Assembly: GCA_963931865.1 (NCBI GenBank)
Contig: OZ007517.1
Coordinates: 124,001 to 188,000, forward strand
Direction: 5' to 3'
Source: Axinella damicornis
Taxonomy: Eukaryota > Porifera > Demospongiae > Axinellida > Axinellidae
DNA: 64,000 nt
In this document: positions 50,839 through 61,812 of the stretch, piece by piece
Layout of the letters: every line of letters begins with the position of its first letter
Numbering within the stretch: the first letter of the stretch is position 1
The notes under the pieces: model-generated
Told to the model about the DNA's origin: nothing
The model's database searches: none
What the model saw: only the letters and a program-made list of their open reading frames with translations
Position numbers and translations under genes: made by a program

Positions 50839-51798
50839 TGCTCGTCCTCCAGCACTGCAGCAGAACCACACTCTGTGGAACACAGGCAATGCTTCCATCA
50901 ACATTACTGATAGTTATTCTAGTTCATCTTCGACCCCACGGAAAGTTCACATCCCAAATGGTTTCTAAGAAGTGTAGGCATATCCCTCTGAGCACAACAA
51001 CTGACTTAGACAATGTTTAAACCTTCTATCTGTACATAGATATAAAATATAGCTCACTAATTCTAGAGCCAAGTTGTCTGTTGTCTATGGTATGTGCATT
51101 TCATAGCTAGTATTTTACAACAGGTATCCAATGCACCCCAAAGCATACACTGCACACCACAAGCATTACATCCTCCGAGGAGATTTTACCCTCAGCTCAG
51201 CTGTAAACTGTGCAGTGTAGATTTATCCTCCTCGCAAACGTGGTAGATCACCTCAATCAATTGCAGGAAATTTCACTTCACTGAGAGCTGCCTTCTGCGA
51301 TCACTGCTTCACACTTATATGCTCAAGACTAGCTCAAAGCAGGACCAGCACTTAGGATGCAGCATTTGGTTTCGCTGCTTTCCCAACAGATGGGCGTGGC
51401 CTCAAAAGGTGAGATTAACTTTCAAAGTCGCTAACAAGAAACATATCTGGGATGTGAGAAGCCTTACCACCACATCTCACCTCAGATGGGTGCTAATAAT
51501 CAGTGATTAGCTCACCAGTAACTTCTTACTCCAGAGATCGCACGCTGTTGATCCGCCATGAGGACATGAAGATGAACATGCAAGTTTGGCAATGTTTGTT
51601 TGTAGTATAAGTACGCAGCATACCAGACAGGAGTGGGTGGGGCTAGATTGTGCGTGACTGTCACATGACAGATACACGTGCTGACTATAATTTTCATCTA
51701 TTAGGCATTCCCATAGAAAGCTTTACCACAGATCACTCGCCTAGAAACTACAATTTACGTCAAGTGAATAATTCTAACAGCAGTGTGTTCAGTCTATC
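50839..51798. promoter_or_regulatory. Divergent intergenic region, ROCO kinase / MMACHC
   Basis: About 960 bases between divergent starts. CACGTG at 51675-51680 lies about 120 bases before MMACHC. No coding sequence was recognised. ROCO exon 1 encodes only seven residues, so upstream non-coding exons may also lie here. Confidence 0.4.
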
Positions 51799-52572
51799 AT
51801 GGCTTCCTCCTGCACACAGCACAGCTGCCGTGACTCCATGGGCTCATGTCCTGATGAGGTGTTACTGCAGCTAGCAGCCAAGGTGGAGGGCGTCGGACTG
51901 GAGTGCCACGCCCTCAAGATCGGCTGGTACAATGCCAAGGTTCAACGTCCCTTCCACCTCCCTTATCCCGAGGATACTCTTGCTGTCTTGGTCATTAGCA
52001 CCCCATCCATGTTCGAGCAGCTTTTTATGCCCTACCTGGCGTCTAGCTACACGCAGGGACAGTTGGACCCACTGGATCAGTGTCTTGCAGAATGGTTCCA
52101 GTCCTGCAGGAGACTGTTCACCCGGTGGGAGGTCGAAGCTATTCAAGACTTTGAGCTCCACCCTACACGTAGGCCCAAGGTGCTGGTACAGACGGTGGGA
52201 CATGTAGCCGGTGCTGCTTACTACTATCAGAGGAGCGATGTCCCCTCTCCGGATCCCTGGACTGACCAGCAGAAGATATTCGGTGTATCTGTGCACCCAA
52301 AGTATGGGGGCTGGTTTGCACTGAGAGGCATACTAATATTCAAGGATCTGTTGGCACCAGGGCTACAGCCAAGGGAACCGATAGATAGTGTGCGGACTCG
52401 AGAGAAGAGGATAGAACTGTTGGAGAAGTTTAACTTCAGTTGGCAGGATTGGAGTTACCGAGATGTGCTGGAGGGGGAGGTAGAAGAAAGGTACTCTGAG
52501 CAACAGCGACTGTACTTTGCAACTGAACCCAGCAAGAGATTTGAGCTCCTTGAGGGCCTCTCAAAGACATGA
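51799..52572 (+). CDS. MMACHC: MMACHC, cobalamin-processing protein (cblC type)
   Basis: MMACHC binds vitamin B12, removes its upper ligand (decyanation or glutathione-dependent dealkylation) in the cytosol and hands it to MMADHC. A single uninterrupted frame gives 257 residues. Conserved blocks are GWYNAKVQRPFHLPYPEDTLAVL, STPSMFEQLF, DFELHPTRRPKVLVQTVGHV, HVAGAAYYYQRSDV, VSVHPKYGGWFALRGI and the near C-terminal FNFSWQDWSYRDV with EERYSEQQRLYF. The HxxGAAYYYQR cobalamin-binding signature is intact. The long proline-rich tail of mammalian proteins is missing, as is common outside vertebrates. It is the only clear intronless conserved gene in the window. The ATG at 51799 is the first in frame and is preceded by an in-frame stop region. 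Confidence 0.95.
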   Translation: MASSCTQHSCRDSMGSCPDEVLLQLAAKVEGVGLECHALKIGWYNAKVQRPFHLPYPEDTLAVLVISTPSMFEQLFMPYLASSYTQGQLDPLDQCLAEWFQSCRRLFTRWEVEAIQDFELHPTRRPKVLVQTVGHVAGAAYYYQRSDVPSPDPWTDQQKIFGVSVHPKYGGWFALRGILIFKDLLAPGLQPREPIDSVRTREKRIELLEKFNFSWQDWSYRDVLEGEVEERYSEQQRLYFATEPSKRFELLEGLSKT

Positions 52573-54145
52573 CAGCTGGTGAACGATGTACATGTGCTGG
52601 AGTGTCATTGTCTGATCTGAGTGTTCTACCGTGGTCTGGGTGGATCTGGTCTGAGGGTCTGGGAATGAGGCTAGGCTGACCTTAGCCTCATTCCCAGGCT
52701 CTCCCCATACTGAGCGCCTGGGAACGAGGCTAGGACGACCTTTGATTTTGAAGCTCTAGAGCTGCAGGTGGTCATTCTAGGCACACAATGTTAGGTGAAA
52801 ATTACTTTGATATTGGTTTCCAGTATTGATAATTGATTTCTCCACATAGTTTTCACAGGACATGTTTGTTTGGTATAGGGCCATAATCATGTAAGTATTA
52901 TCAAGAGACCCACAGTAATGCATGTGTTATTAATATGCCCTGGCCCAGAATTCACTTCTGGTTAAGTCCCAAGGCAATCCCAGCTCAGCTGTTAATCTAG
53001 GGTCAAAGGTCACCCAACTAGAGTCCACCACACTTCCTGCCCGCAGCCATATACTGGACTGCCCACTGAAATTGATCTCGAGTGATCTTAATTAAGAGCC
53101 ACTCGAGGCCAAGTGGGAGCGGAGTGGCTGCCACCGGAAGCGGTTATCACAAGCTCACAAAAATCAATTATGGTATTGCCACGAAGCCCCACATCTTAAT
53201 AATAGTTTTAGCCTTCCTTACTCTGGACAGCTGTCATTAGCATCCCATGACTTCCTAATGATATCTGGAGACTAGCAACCTGCTTAGCAACAGCTGTTCC
53301 TGAAATGGGCTGACAATCTGTTTAGTAGTAGTTGGAGACACTGGCACAAGAAGTGCTGTCACGAGTGCCGTCTGTAATTGAAAACCACAGCCTTTGTTGC
53401 TGTAAGTGGAAATGGGAGGCAGACTGCGAGGTCGGGGGCCTGTTGGACTACTTCCTAACCTGGCAGACTAACACATGCCAACAATGACTTGTAATACTCG
53501 ATTAATGTTACTCAGGTTCCAATATGGAGTCAGCTCGTCCCGCAGGTTGCAAACTAGGAAGTCTTGAATAACAGTTGACAATGAGTTTGGAAAATATCAA
53601 TTGCATTTATGAGTGAAAAATATCTTCCAAAGGACCTTCTCTGAACAAGGTAAGATAATTTGAGCCAAAACGTACGTACACATGCAGACATAAAATTACC
53701 ATTGCTGGAATCTACACATAAATTAAGTTGAGGGTGGTTACACAAGCAAACATAATTACTCCAGACAGCACGCACACAACCATAACACAGGACAAGGAAC
53801 TCGAGAGACTATGGAAACGGTTTTGACAGCCATGAGAAAGTGATTTCTGTGTGACAGTACTCACATATGACAGAAACAACAATATCCTATGTAGTAGTAT
53901 GCTTGGAGTGGAGGCTGCATTTCAAGGGCAAGGAGATTCACAGTGATTTGTATTGATGCCTGGAAGGTTCTCTCTGTGGACGATTAAAAACTGACTTGGG
54001 AAAGTTTATAATAATTTCCTATTCAAAGTCAGCTCTGTGATAATACGTACAAAATAGGTGAAGAAATTTCAACCTGCTCTGTTTGACAGACAGACAGGAA
54101 ATCATCCCTACGAACATCGCTAAAACTCTGGAGAAGAAGAAGAGA
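52573..54145. other. Intergenic region without recognised gene
   Basis: About 1.57 kb between MMACHC and the convergent stanniocalcin-like gene. It contains TAGCC-type sequence at 52653-52732 (fold-back copy 52683-52732). The rest is AT-rich unique sequence in which I see no exon-like coding stretch. Confidence 0.5.
52683..52732. mobile_element. TAGCC fold-back element 3' of MMACHC
   Basis: TAGCCTCATTCCCAGGC and its inverse with a 15-base loop. A half copy ending in GAGGCTAGG lies directly to its left (52653-52675). Confidence 0.65.
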
Positions 54146-55717
54146 TCATCTGCATGTCAGTACCAGTAGAACAACGAGTGCTAGAAGCAGCGTCTGCAGT
54201 GTTTGTGAACTGTTTACTGTTCTTGAGATTGCTGTTCTTGCTGATGAGGTTGCAGGAAAAACATTAGTCGGTGCGGGTAGAGTGTTTGTAGCGTCCAAAA
54301 CGTGGGATGTAAGTGATTCAGTGCTCAACACACGAAGGGTGGAAAATAGACTCGAAGATGTGGGGAGGGGGGTCGGTAATTGGGAAATGTCTGAACTAGT
54401 AGTTAATGAAGATTGTTGGAGAGTAGGGGGCTCTTCAGAGTGCTTCACTCTGCATTCTGAAGTTCTGTTATAAATATTAGTACACTCGTAGTGCATTTCT
54501 ATTCGACAGTCAGCTGAACATCCATCATTGGGATGGGTATTTGAGTCATCACACTCTTCGCTGCTGGTTCTGTATCCATCCCCACACTCTTCTCTCCAAC
54601 AATACGAGGGTCGGAGACGTTCTACACTACACTCTAGACTCGGCCGGGGAGAGCAGGAAAAGTCGCAAGAAGGGAGCGCCATCCCAGTGTAGTCACACAG
54701 CTCTCCTGCCTGTCTCAACCCATCCCCACACAGTGTGGCCTCCCTCGGGGACTGATACTCAAAGTACACAGAATGTCCAGAGTCTCTGGGTGAATAGTTT
54801 GCAATGACTGCACTCAGCAAGCCAGCACTGGGAGGTGTAAATAAAGTGAGAAAATGCCACTCGTGGTCTTCAAGGTTAACAAGACCTTGTAGTTGTTCAG
54901 GCAGGATGCTAGAGACACAGCTGTGATTGCTGTCTGGCCCAGAGTAAACTACCTCTTCCAACGGTCGGGATAGTTGACTAGCTACTTCCTGGCGTAATTG
55001 ATCGGGTGGCACATCGACTAGGACGGTTGGTCTGACCCTGTGGTACTTTGTCACATTGACACACAGTATCACTCTCCTTGGCAGGGGCTGGGACATGAGT
55101 GAGCTTGCAATCGCACTGCTATTAGCATGGGAACAGTTCTCTATGGCCCCCACAACTCCTGGCTCAACTACCCTGCTGTAGTACTCCCCGCCAACACTGA
55201 AAGCATTCACAACAGTGGACAAGTCTTGCTGAAGCGATGGAAAGTCTGATGTCCCTATTGATGGACAAAGGTCGGGTCTTGAGTCCTGATAACAGGCATT
55301 CATCTCTGCAATTGCTTTCCTCTCGAGGTGGAGACAAGTGGGTGGATCTGACGTAGAGTTCTTGAGTTCTCCCGTGAGGAGGTGATACAGTCTCTGCCGG
55401 AGGCAGTCTTCACTGGCCTTCGCCCAGTTCAGTACACCTGTGTCTTGGACGCACGTGCTGCTGCCCTCACAGGAGCTGTGCAGCCGGCGAATCGACTCGC
55501 ACCTCTGCTGGGCATAGCTCAGTGCAAATCCCGAACTCCCACATGGAAACAATGACTCCATGCAGTGGCTGTAAAACTGGCAAGAATCCATTGTTTGCAG
55601 GCACAGTTCTCTGCTGTTCACATTCGATGTTGTGAGTCTCTTATGCACAATGTGGACTGCGAGGACAGAATCAAAATGTGGGGATAATTGTCTAATTGCA
55701 CATAAGAATACCCACAT
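54146..55717 (-). CDS. Secreted/GPI-anchored protein: stanniocalcin-like region plus DUF4215 repeats
   Basis: Start codon uncertain: the first ATG in the long frame is at 55717. A good acceptor (CTGTCCTCGCAG) points to an exon starting at 55657 with an unseen signal-peptide exon upstream. The N-terminal half is cysteine-rich and helical: CQFYSHCMESLFPCGS, LNWAKASEDCLRQRLYHLL, RKAIAEMNACYQDSRPDLC and YYSRVVEPGVVGAIENC. Its spacing resembles stanniocalcin, in which CY...LC and a late YYNRLVRSLLEC are typical. Then follow two CGDG cysteine modules (CGDGLRQAGELCD and CGDGYRTSSEECDDSN, with DGCSADC), the DUF4215/Myxococcus cys-rich type. A Ser/Thr-rich stalk and a hydrophobic end (LQTLLLALVVLLVLTCR) suggest a GPI anchor. 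Several NxS/T glycosylation sites are present. No exact family match is claimed. Confidence 0.7.
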   Translation of the reverse strand: MWVFLCAIRQLSPHFDSVLAVHIVHKRLTTSNVNSRELCLQTMDSCQFYSHCMESLFPCGSSGFALSYAQQRCESIRRLHSSCEGSSTCVQDTGVLNWAKASEDCLRQRLYHLLTGELKNSTSDPPTCLHLERKAIAEMNACYQDSRPDLCPSIGTSDFPSLQQDLSTVVNAFSVGGEYYSRVVEPGVVGAIENCSHANSSAIASSLMSQPLPRRVILCVNVTKYHRVRPTVLVDVPPDQLRQEVASQLSRPLEEVVYSGPDSNHSCVSSILPEQLQGLVNLEDHEWHFLTLFTPPSAGLLSAVIANYSPRDSGHSVYFEYQSPREATLCGDGLRQAGELCDYTGMALPSCDFSCSPRPSLECSVERLRPSYCWREECGDGYRTSSEECDDSNTHPNDGCSADCRIEMHYECTNIYNRTSECRVKHSEEPPTLQQSSLTTSSDISQLPTPLPTSSSLFSTLRVLSTESLTSHVLDATNTLPAPTNVFPATSSARTAISRTVNSSQTLQTLLLALVVLLVLTCR

Positions 55718-57471
55718 GTAAAGCTTACTACATGTAAGGTACAGGGCCGTGTGTCTAGGCAGCTGCAATACCTAACCCAATAGTGCCGCCTTCAAACAAA
55801 TACCTAGTATACCTAGTGCGACCAACAAATACTTGCAGAGAAATAACCCAATAGAAGTAACGAAATTAATTAATCTTCAAAAGGAACTGCACTGGCCACA
55901 TCTGAGAAGTTTGATTCGATTTCTTATCCTGGACTACACTTAGGTCATGAATGGAAAGGAAGATTGACATCAGCATGGCTACCACCACAATATGACTGGT
56001 ATTTCACACGGTGTATCTAAAACACTCTCAATCAGCTGTCACAACAGCAGTTTACAGTGTATGGCTGCCCCTTGAGGAGTGAATGAGATCTGTAGTACCC
56101 TCAAGGAAGCAACACAGTCAGTGAGAATTACACTTATTTGGGTTGCTGTGTAGTGGAGTATTGGCTCTGAAAGGGGGCATTGCACCTGTCTGTCAGAGTA
56201 CAAGACCAAGTTGGTTGTGACAAGTAGCTTGTGAAAGTTATGACAGCGGCTCTACTGGGCTATGAATATCACTTCCACTAGCATAGTGAATTCTCTTTTC
56301 CTTAAGTGTTTTAGCATTGTAGCACACAGGAATCAGTTTCAAAGGGGTGTTATCCTTAATTTCTAGCTCTGTGTACTCCAGTTAAACCCATTGGGTCTCC
56401 ACTAGACCAAACATCTGTCACCAAAACAGTGGGGTGGTTGTCCCAGTGCTGCTTAACTGCTATAAATATTGACTCTAAATGCTTTATTCATAACTGGCAC
56501 ACGCCAGGCTGAGGTATTGTGCATAAACAGCAGGTTTAATACCCATGAGGCCAACGTGCCCACTGACAGCACAGCGTGATAACTTGTTCCCAAGCAGCTG
56601 TGTACATGTGATAAACTTGCTCGGACTACAAGGCCAGGTGAGCCCAGAAGTGGAGAATCTTGCATAAAATTAAGTCTTTACAGTGTGTTATTACCGCATT
56701 TTATTCCATCTCAACGTTCAGGCTTATTGTGGCCTGTACATTACACATCACGCGTGTTGACAACACCATGTCAACACGCAACATTGCTTGGATACGAAAT
56801 TAATTATCTGTGCAGTGCAGACATGCATTCCACCACGCTTCACTGCACAGCGAGCTCACCTGGGAAGCAACGGACCGAGGACAGCAGCAGCAATACAATT
56901 AGTAGCAGCACAGAGAAGGGGGAAGGGCAGCTAGTGCTTGGAAATCTCCACATGCTGGAACAGATCTTCGGAGCTTCGCAGAATATCAGGTGTCTCTCAA
57001 ATGTTCACTGGACCAGCATGGCAGGAGAACGCTTGCGTATATCACTTTTCCTCTTGCAGCCTTTGAAGTGCTTGCAGCCAAGACGCTTTTATAGTGCAAT
57101 ATCAAAACAAGAAGTGTTTTTGCAAACGTACATACATGCTCAGAAATGGTACATGGGGTTGCGGGGCCCGGTAAAAAATAGACACGGGGTTTTACCGGAA
57201 GATTACAATATCATTGTCATGCATGATGATTATTGTCCGTGTAGGCTTGGGTTTCGAATACAAGGTTATTCAATGATCAGAAATAAGTGCTCTTCAGTTC
57301 AATGCATCAGAGTGGATGCCTTTACAAATTAAGATTTTGATCAAATTACATCTGAGCTCATTCATCTGTGCACACTACACAGCGTAAGAGAGATCAAATT
57401 ACTGGTGCTCCACTCTCACAAGTCAGAGCCAAGTAGATGGTAGAACATGTACAAAAATAATATTCTTTTTG
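55718..57471. other. Intergenic region without recognised gene
   Basis: About 1.75 kb. An open frame of 215 codons on the plus strand (56685-57332) has no recognisable domain, biased composition or splice context, and I do not call it a gene. Upstream exons or the promoter of the stanniocalcin-like gene may lie at the left part. Confidence 0.45.
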
Positions 57472-60400
57472 CTACAAGGCTGAATCTTTGAGTTGTGCCA
57501 ACTTATGCTGTCCGGCGTGGATACGGAAGTGGATCCTACTCTCCAAATGGTAGCCAGTGTACTTGGTCCTGTAGGGGAGAGAATGGCGGTATCTACACGG
57601 CCGCTGAGAGCATGCACATGCCTGCACCTGCAGGCAGCTACACACATGTGCACATGCTGCAAGTTGGGTCGCCTTAATGCTAATTAAGAAGGTGCTAGGA
57701 CAACAACCAACCACAAGCCGTATACATGCTGAAACTGACTTGGCTGCTTCCAATCTTCTCTCGGCCTCTTCATGGTTTTCTGTCTGGATATAGAGCAAAC
57801 CCAGTTCCATGGTTGCCGCGGCAACGGTGTAATGGTCATGTTGAATATCTTGCAACCTGTGGTAAGGAGGGGTAACCCCTGACAATTATTATTCAATCAC
57901 TTCCTTGTGTTGTGTGCATCCTAGAATACAGAAATCCCATGGAACTAAGACGAGGAAATCAGACAAATATCCAGAACTATGTTTTGATTTTCACGGGAAA
58001 ACCAGTAACCTAAATGACAAAATCAACAAACGGAGGAGATTGCCTAACCTGCCAATAATGCCCTTGAAACATCGCTCAGCTTCATCGTATCTTCCTAGGG
58101 ACTTGAAGCAAACCCCTTGAATAAGTGTCACCACACACCAGTCATCAGTGTAGAAAGGATTGTCATCTGTAAGATGAAAAAAGAGCTACCTCTCTCAACC
58201 TATTTCATCACACCATTTCATCAATAGGGTTAAAGTTTATCAGTCTTACTAATTGGTGAGTAGCCATGACCGCAGACATCACATGACAATCCGGCCTTAC
58301 TCAAACACAACGCATTACAACCACTACACATTACATAACAAATTGAATCCCATGCCTTTTGTGTTTTCAACGATCAGCAGCTCATTCCAGGCGCAACGCA
58401 GCATGTTACGTAAGAGGGGCGGCGACTTAGCCAGCAGCACAAATGCATTCCATGCATACAGTACCTCCTGTGGCAAGAGATGAGAGGGTGAGTGGTCTGT
58501 GTTGAGAGCATAGTAGTAAACACCTTCCTCAGGGGATTACGCAATGCTCTTAGTGTTCCAAATAGGATGTTATAATACACATACAGTATGTGGGAGTACG
58601 ATACCCACTCATGTGACACACAATAATAATAATAGTAGCAAAGCAGATTACAATCAGAGGTTTGGGCCTGTATCAAAACACCTTGCTCCGTTCAGTTAAC
58701 AAACTGTTTCTCCTCACTAATAACATCATACCAGCCCACAGAGAGGTAACCTCGCTCCCTGGAGGTAGCGTTCCGACTTGGAAATGGCAAACTTCTCAAC
58801 AGGGAGGGACTTTCCCGCAATGCGCTGCTTCAGTGGGGAAATTTGCCTGTGCGGAAGAGGAAGAGGAGGCACAGAAACACGATTTGCTGACTGATCTTAG
58901 AAGGAAATGAAGCCGACTAAGTGAAGACGGCCTGGGAGCAGGCCAGCCAAGACACCCACTCTTGAGCAGAATACAAGTGAGTGTGACATGCCAATCTTCT
59001 CCAACAATCACTTCTAAAGGGCTTCAAAGTAGCTGAAATACTCAGCCTACCCATCTTATCTCAAAGTGGTTGAAAAGGTGCCAGGCGTCAAGTGCCTTAG
59101 GCCACTAACATCTTTGGAGTGGCAGTTATGTAACTGATGCTATTGGCTAGTGTAAACAGCCATGAATAACAGCCCTCAAGTATTGAGGCATCAAAACTAA
59201 GCGAGCCACTCGAGTGATCAATTATAATAGTTAGTCCAATAAGCATCCCAGCTGCTTGAAACAGGCAGTCAGTAATTGGTACCAGTAGCAGATAAAGTGC
59301 TGGATAGGGAGTTTTTCAGGGACAGGGTCTAATGGCCATAGGAGTGGCTCTCCCATTGTAGCAGGCTTAGGTAGCATGGAGCAGTTTTCTTTTGGAGTCA
59401 GAGGTCAACTTGGGAAAGGAAGAACTCTCTTGAGATTTGAACCTCGTGGCCACTTTGAGATCATGATGCTGCTTGTGTGCATTGCACTACTGAAGTACTA
59501 ATTAGATTTGTAAGCATGTGCCACTAATCATCATCAAGTGAGCATGCATGCTTGGGGAGTGACTTGCCTCATGGCTTCCTCCATCTCTTCCTTGGACACC
59601 CCAGGGGTTACCTCCGACGGGAGCAGTGCACTACCCATGTTGCGCATCATCAGTTGAAAGCAGGCCTTCTGGTAGAGGAACGTCGCCTACAGCCACAAAC
59701 ATGGATGGATGAGAGGCTGAATGGCTGCCAATTAAGGATGAGGAAAATGCACACACAAACACACGCAATGACTTTCATTGGCCAGGAGGACCATACCTTG
59801 GACCACTTGGTGTTGATGTAGAGACTGTCAGCAAGGGAAGCAGCTGCCGCCCACTCACCCTTGAAGCTGGCATGGTTGAGGTGGGGATTAACTTTTGCTA
59901 ATTAGTGCAACGATGATAGGGGCTTACCAGTGGCACCACATGAGCTCCCATGACAGAAGATGGTACGCTTGTGGCCACTCATTTTGTACGTCCCTGGCCT
60001 GCTCAAAGCAGACGATAGCCTAGTATGTGAGTGTGTGTACATGTGGATAAGAGAGGGGGGTCCCAACCAGTACTCTACTGGTTGCAAACTGAATGTGCTG
60101 CAATGGCGATCTGTCCCGTCCAGCAAATTTGCTGACAGAGCACCAGTGGACCAACCAGTGGAGCTGGCAGTTTCAGCTTGTGCCTTGTTTTGCAAAACCA
60201 GCACTATTCTCTAGGGAGGGGAAGGCGACAATGATGCAAGCCAGTTGAATTCACAAGCACAAGGAGGGAATGATGACACCGGTAAACAAAATACCTGGAA
60301 ACTAGCAGGGAACTGTTTCCTTGTTGTGGATACGAATAAAAGAATGTTTCACTTTCTTCTGGCAGTGTAGCAGGTGAGGCTCTAGGGTGCTCTAGATAGT

Positions 60401-61812
60401 TAGGCGGTGCTTTAGGGTGGTCAGGCAGTGCTCTGGGACAGTCAGGTGGTGCTCTAGGATAGTCAGGTGGAGGTCAGGTGGTGCTCTAGGATAGTCAGGT
60501 GGAGGTCAGGTGGTGCACTAGGATAGTCAGGTGGTGGTCAGGTGGTGCTTTAGGATGGTCAGATGGTGCTTTAGGATAGTCAGGTGGTGCTTTAGGATGG
60601 TCAGATGGTGCTTTAGGATAGTCAGGTGGTGCTTTAGGATGGTCAGGTGGTGCTTTAGGATGGTCAGGTGGTGCTTTAGGATAGTCAGGTGGTGCTTTAG
60701 GATGTGCTTTAGGATGGTCAGGTGGTGCTTTAGGATGGTCAGAGGATGCTTTAGGATAGTCAGGTGGTGGTCAGGTGGTGCTCTAAGGTGGTGCTTTAGG
60801 ATGGTCAGGTGGTGCTCTAGGATAGTCAGGTGGTGCTCTAAGGTGGTGCTTTAGGATGGTCAGGTGGTGCTCTAGGGTAGTCGGGTGGTGGTCAGGTGGT
60901 GCTTTAGGATGGTCAGAGGGTGCTTTAGGATAGTCAGGTGGTGGTCAGGTGGTGCTCTAAGGTGGTGCTTTAGGATGGTCAGGTGGTGCTCTCGGGTAGT
61001 CAGGTGGTGCTCTAAGGTGGTGCTTTAGGATGGTCAGGTGGTGCTCTAGGGTAGTCAGGTGGTGCTCTAAGGTGGTGCTTTAGGATGGTCAGGTGGTGCT
61101 CTAGGGTAGTCAGGTGGTGATCTAAGGTGGTGCTTTAGGATGGTCAGGTGGTGCTCTAGGATAGTCAGGTGGTGGTCAGGTGGTGCACTAGGATAGTCAG
61201 GTGGTGGTCAGGTGGTGCTCTAAGGTGGTGCTTTAGGATGGTCAGGTGGTGCTCTAGGGTAGTCAGGTGGCGTTTTAGGATGGCCAGGTGATGTTCTGGG
61301 GTTTGACACCACAACTCAATGAGCAGACAGACGTACCTCATCCACACATCCTCTCATGAGTTGCACACGTCCTTTGAAGTAGAGGAACTGCAGAGACTGG
61401 GAGGAAGAGGGGAAGACAAGAGTCCACGAGGGGAACCACTAATGAGGCTAAGTCATTAACATGATTGGGTGGACTGTATTAGTGTTGCTGAGTTGGAGTG
61501 CGCTCATGCCCAGCGACGCATAACAACCAGCCCATGTAAAGCACTTAGTGGGCAACGAACAGCACTTCTGCTCTGCGCACACCCACACACGGTTCCACAC
61601 ACCCAACTTGTTTGCAAAGTAGCGGCAGAAGGTCAACAAACTTTACAACTGAACTGCCCAACTAGCAATAACCTGGCACCACTGTTTGTTCCATTACGGA
61701 TGGAAAATCCACCGAAGTCATAAATAGGGCAATACTGAGCTTACGTTTGGATATTTCTCAATTTGTGGTCGCAGCAAGCGTTCAGCAAGATCAGCATCCA
61801 TGTCACCAATTC
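57472..61812 (-). CDS. TTC39: TTC39-family TPR protein (5' part not found)
   Basis: TTC39 proteins are tetratricopeptide-repeat scaffolds; human TTC39B influences LXR turnover. Exons in gene order: 61745-61812, 61337-61396, 59928-60019, 59797-59866, 59568-59686, 58732-58846, about 58338-58467, 58049-58166, 57740-57856, 57472-57568. Family hallmarks: DMDADLAERLLRPQIEKYPN, LQFLYFKGRVQLMRGCVDEAIVCFEQA, HLLSWELMWCHCFKGEW, INTKWSKATFLYQKACF, PLKQRIAGKSLPVEKFA, LEVLYAWNAFVLLAK, VTLIQGVCFKSLGRYDEAERCF, DHYTVAAATMELGLLYIQTENHEEAERRLEAAK and the end GYHLESRIHFRIHAG. That is about 275 residues, the C-terminal half. The first visible exon begins in mid-codon, so 5' exons exist, probably beyond 64000. 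The exon at 59568 appears to end at a GC donor (GCAAGT). The donor near 58338 is uncertain. Confidence 0.88.
60385..61300. repeat. About 22-base minisatellite in TTC39 intron
   Basis: Roughly 40 imperfect units of GGTGGTGCTTTAGGATGGTC or GTGCTCTAGGATAGTCA type between exons 60019 and 61337. Variants alternate (ATAGTC, ATGGTC, AAGGTG), giving higher-order periods. Open frames of WCFRMVR type are artefacts. Confidence 0.92.

Noticed and set aside
56685..57332. 215-codon open frame on the plus strand
   Set aside because: No recognisable domain or conserved motif, no codon or splice context; length is possible by chance in this stretch.
60531..60854. Open frame of WCFRMVR repeats
   Set aside because: Minisatellite in a TTC39 intron, opposite strand; no gene evidence.
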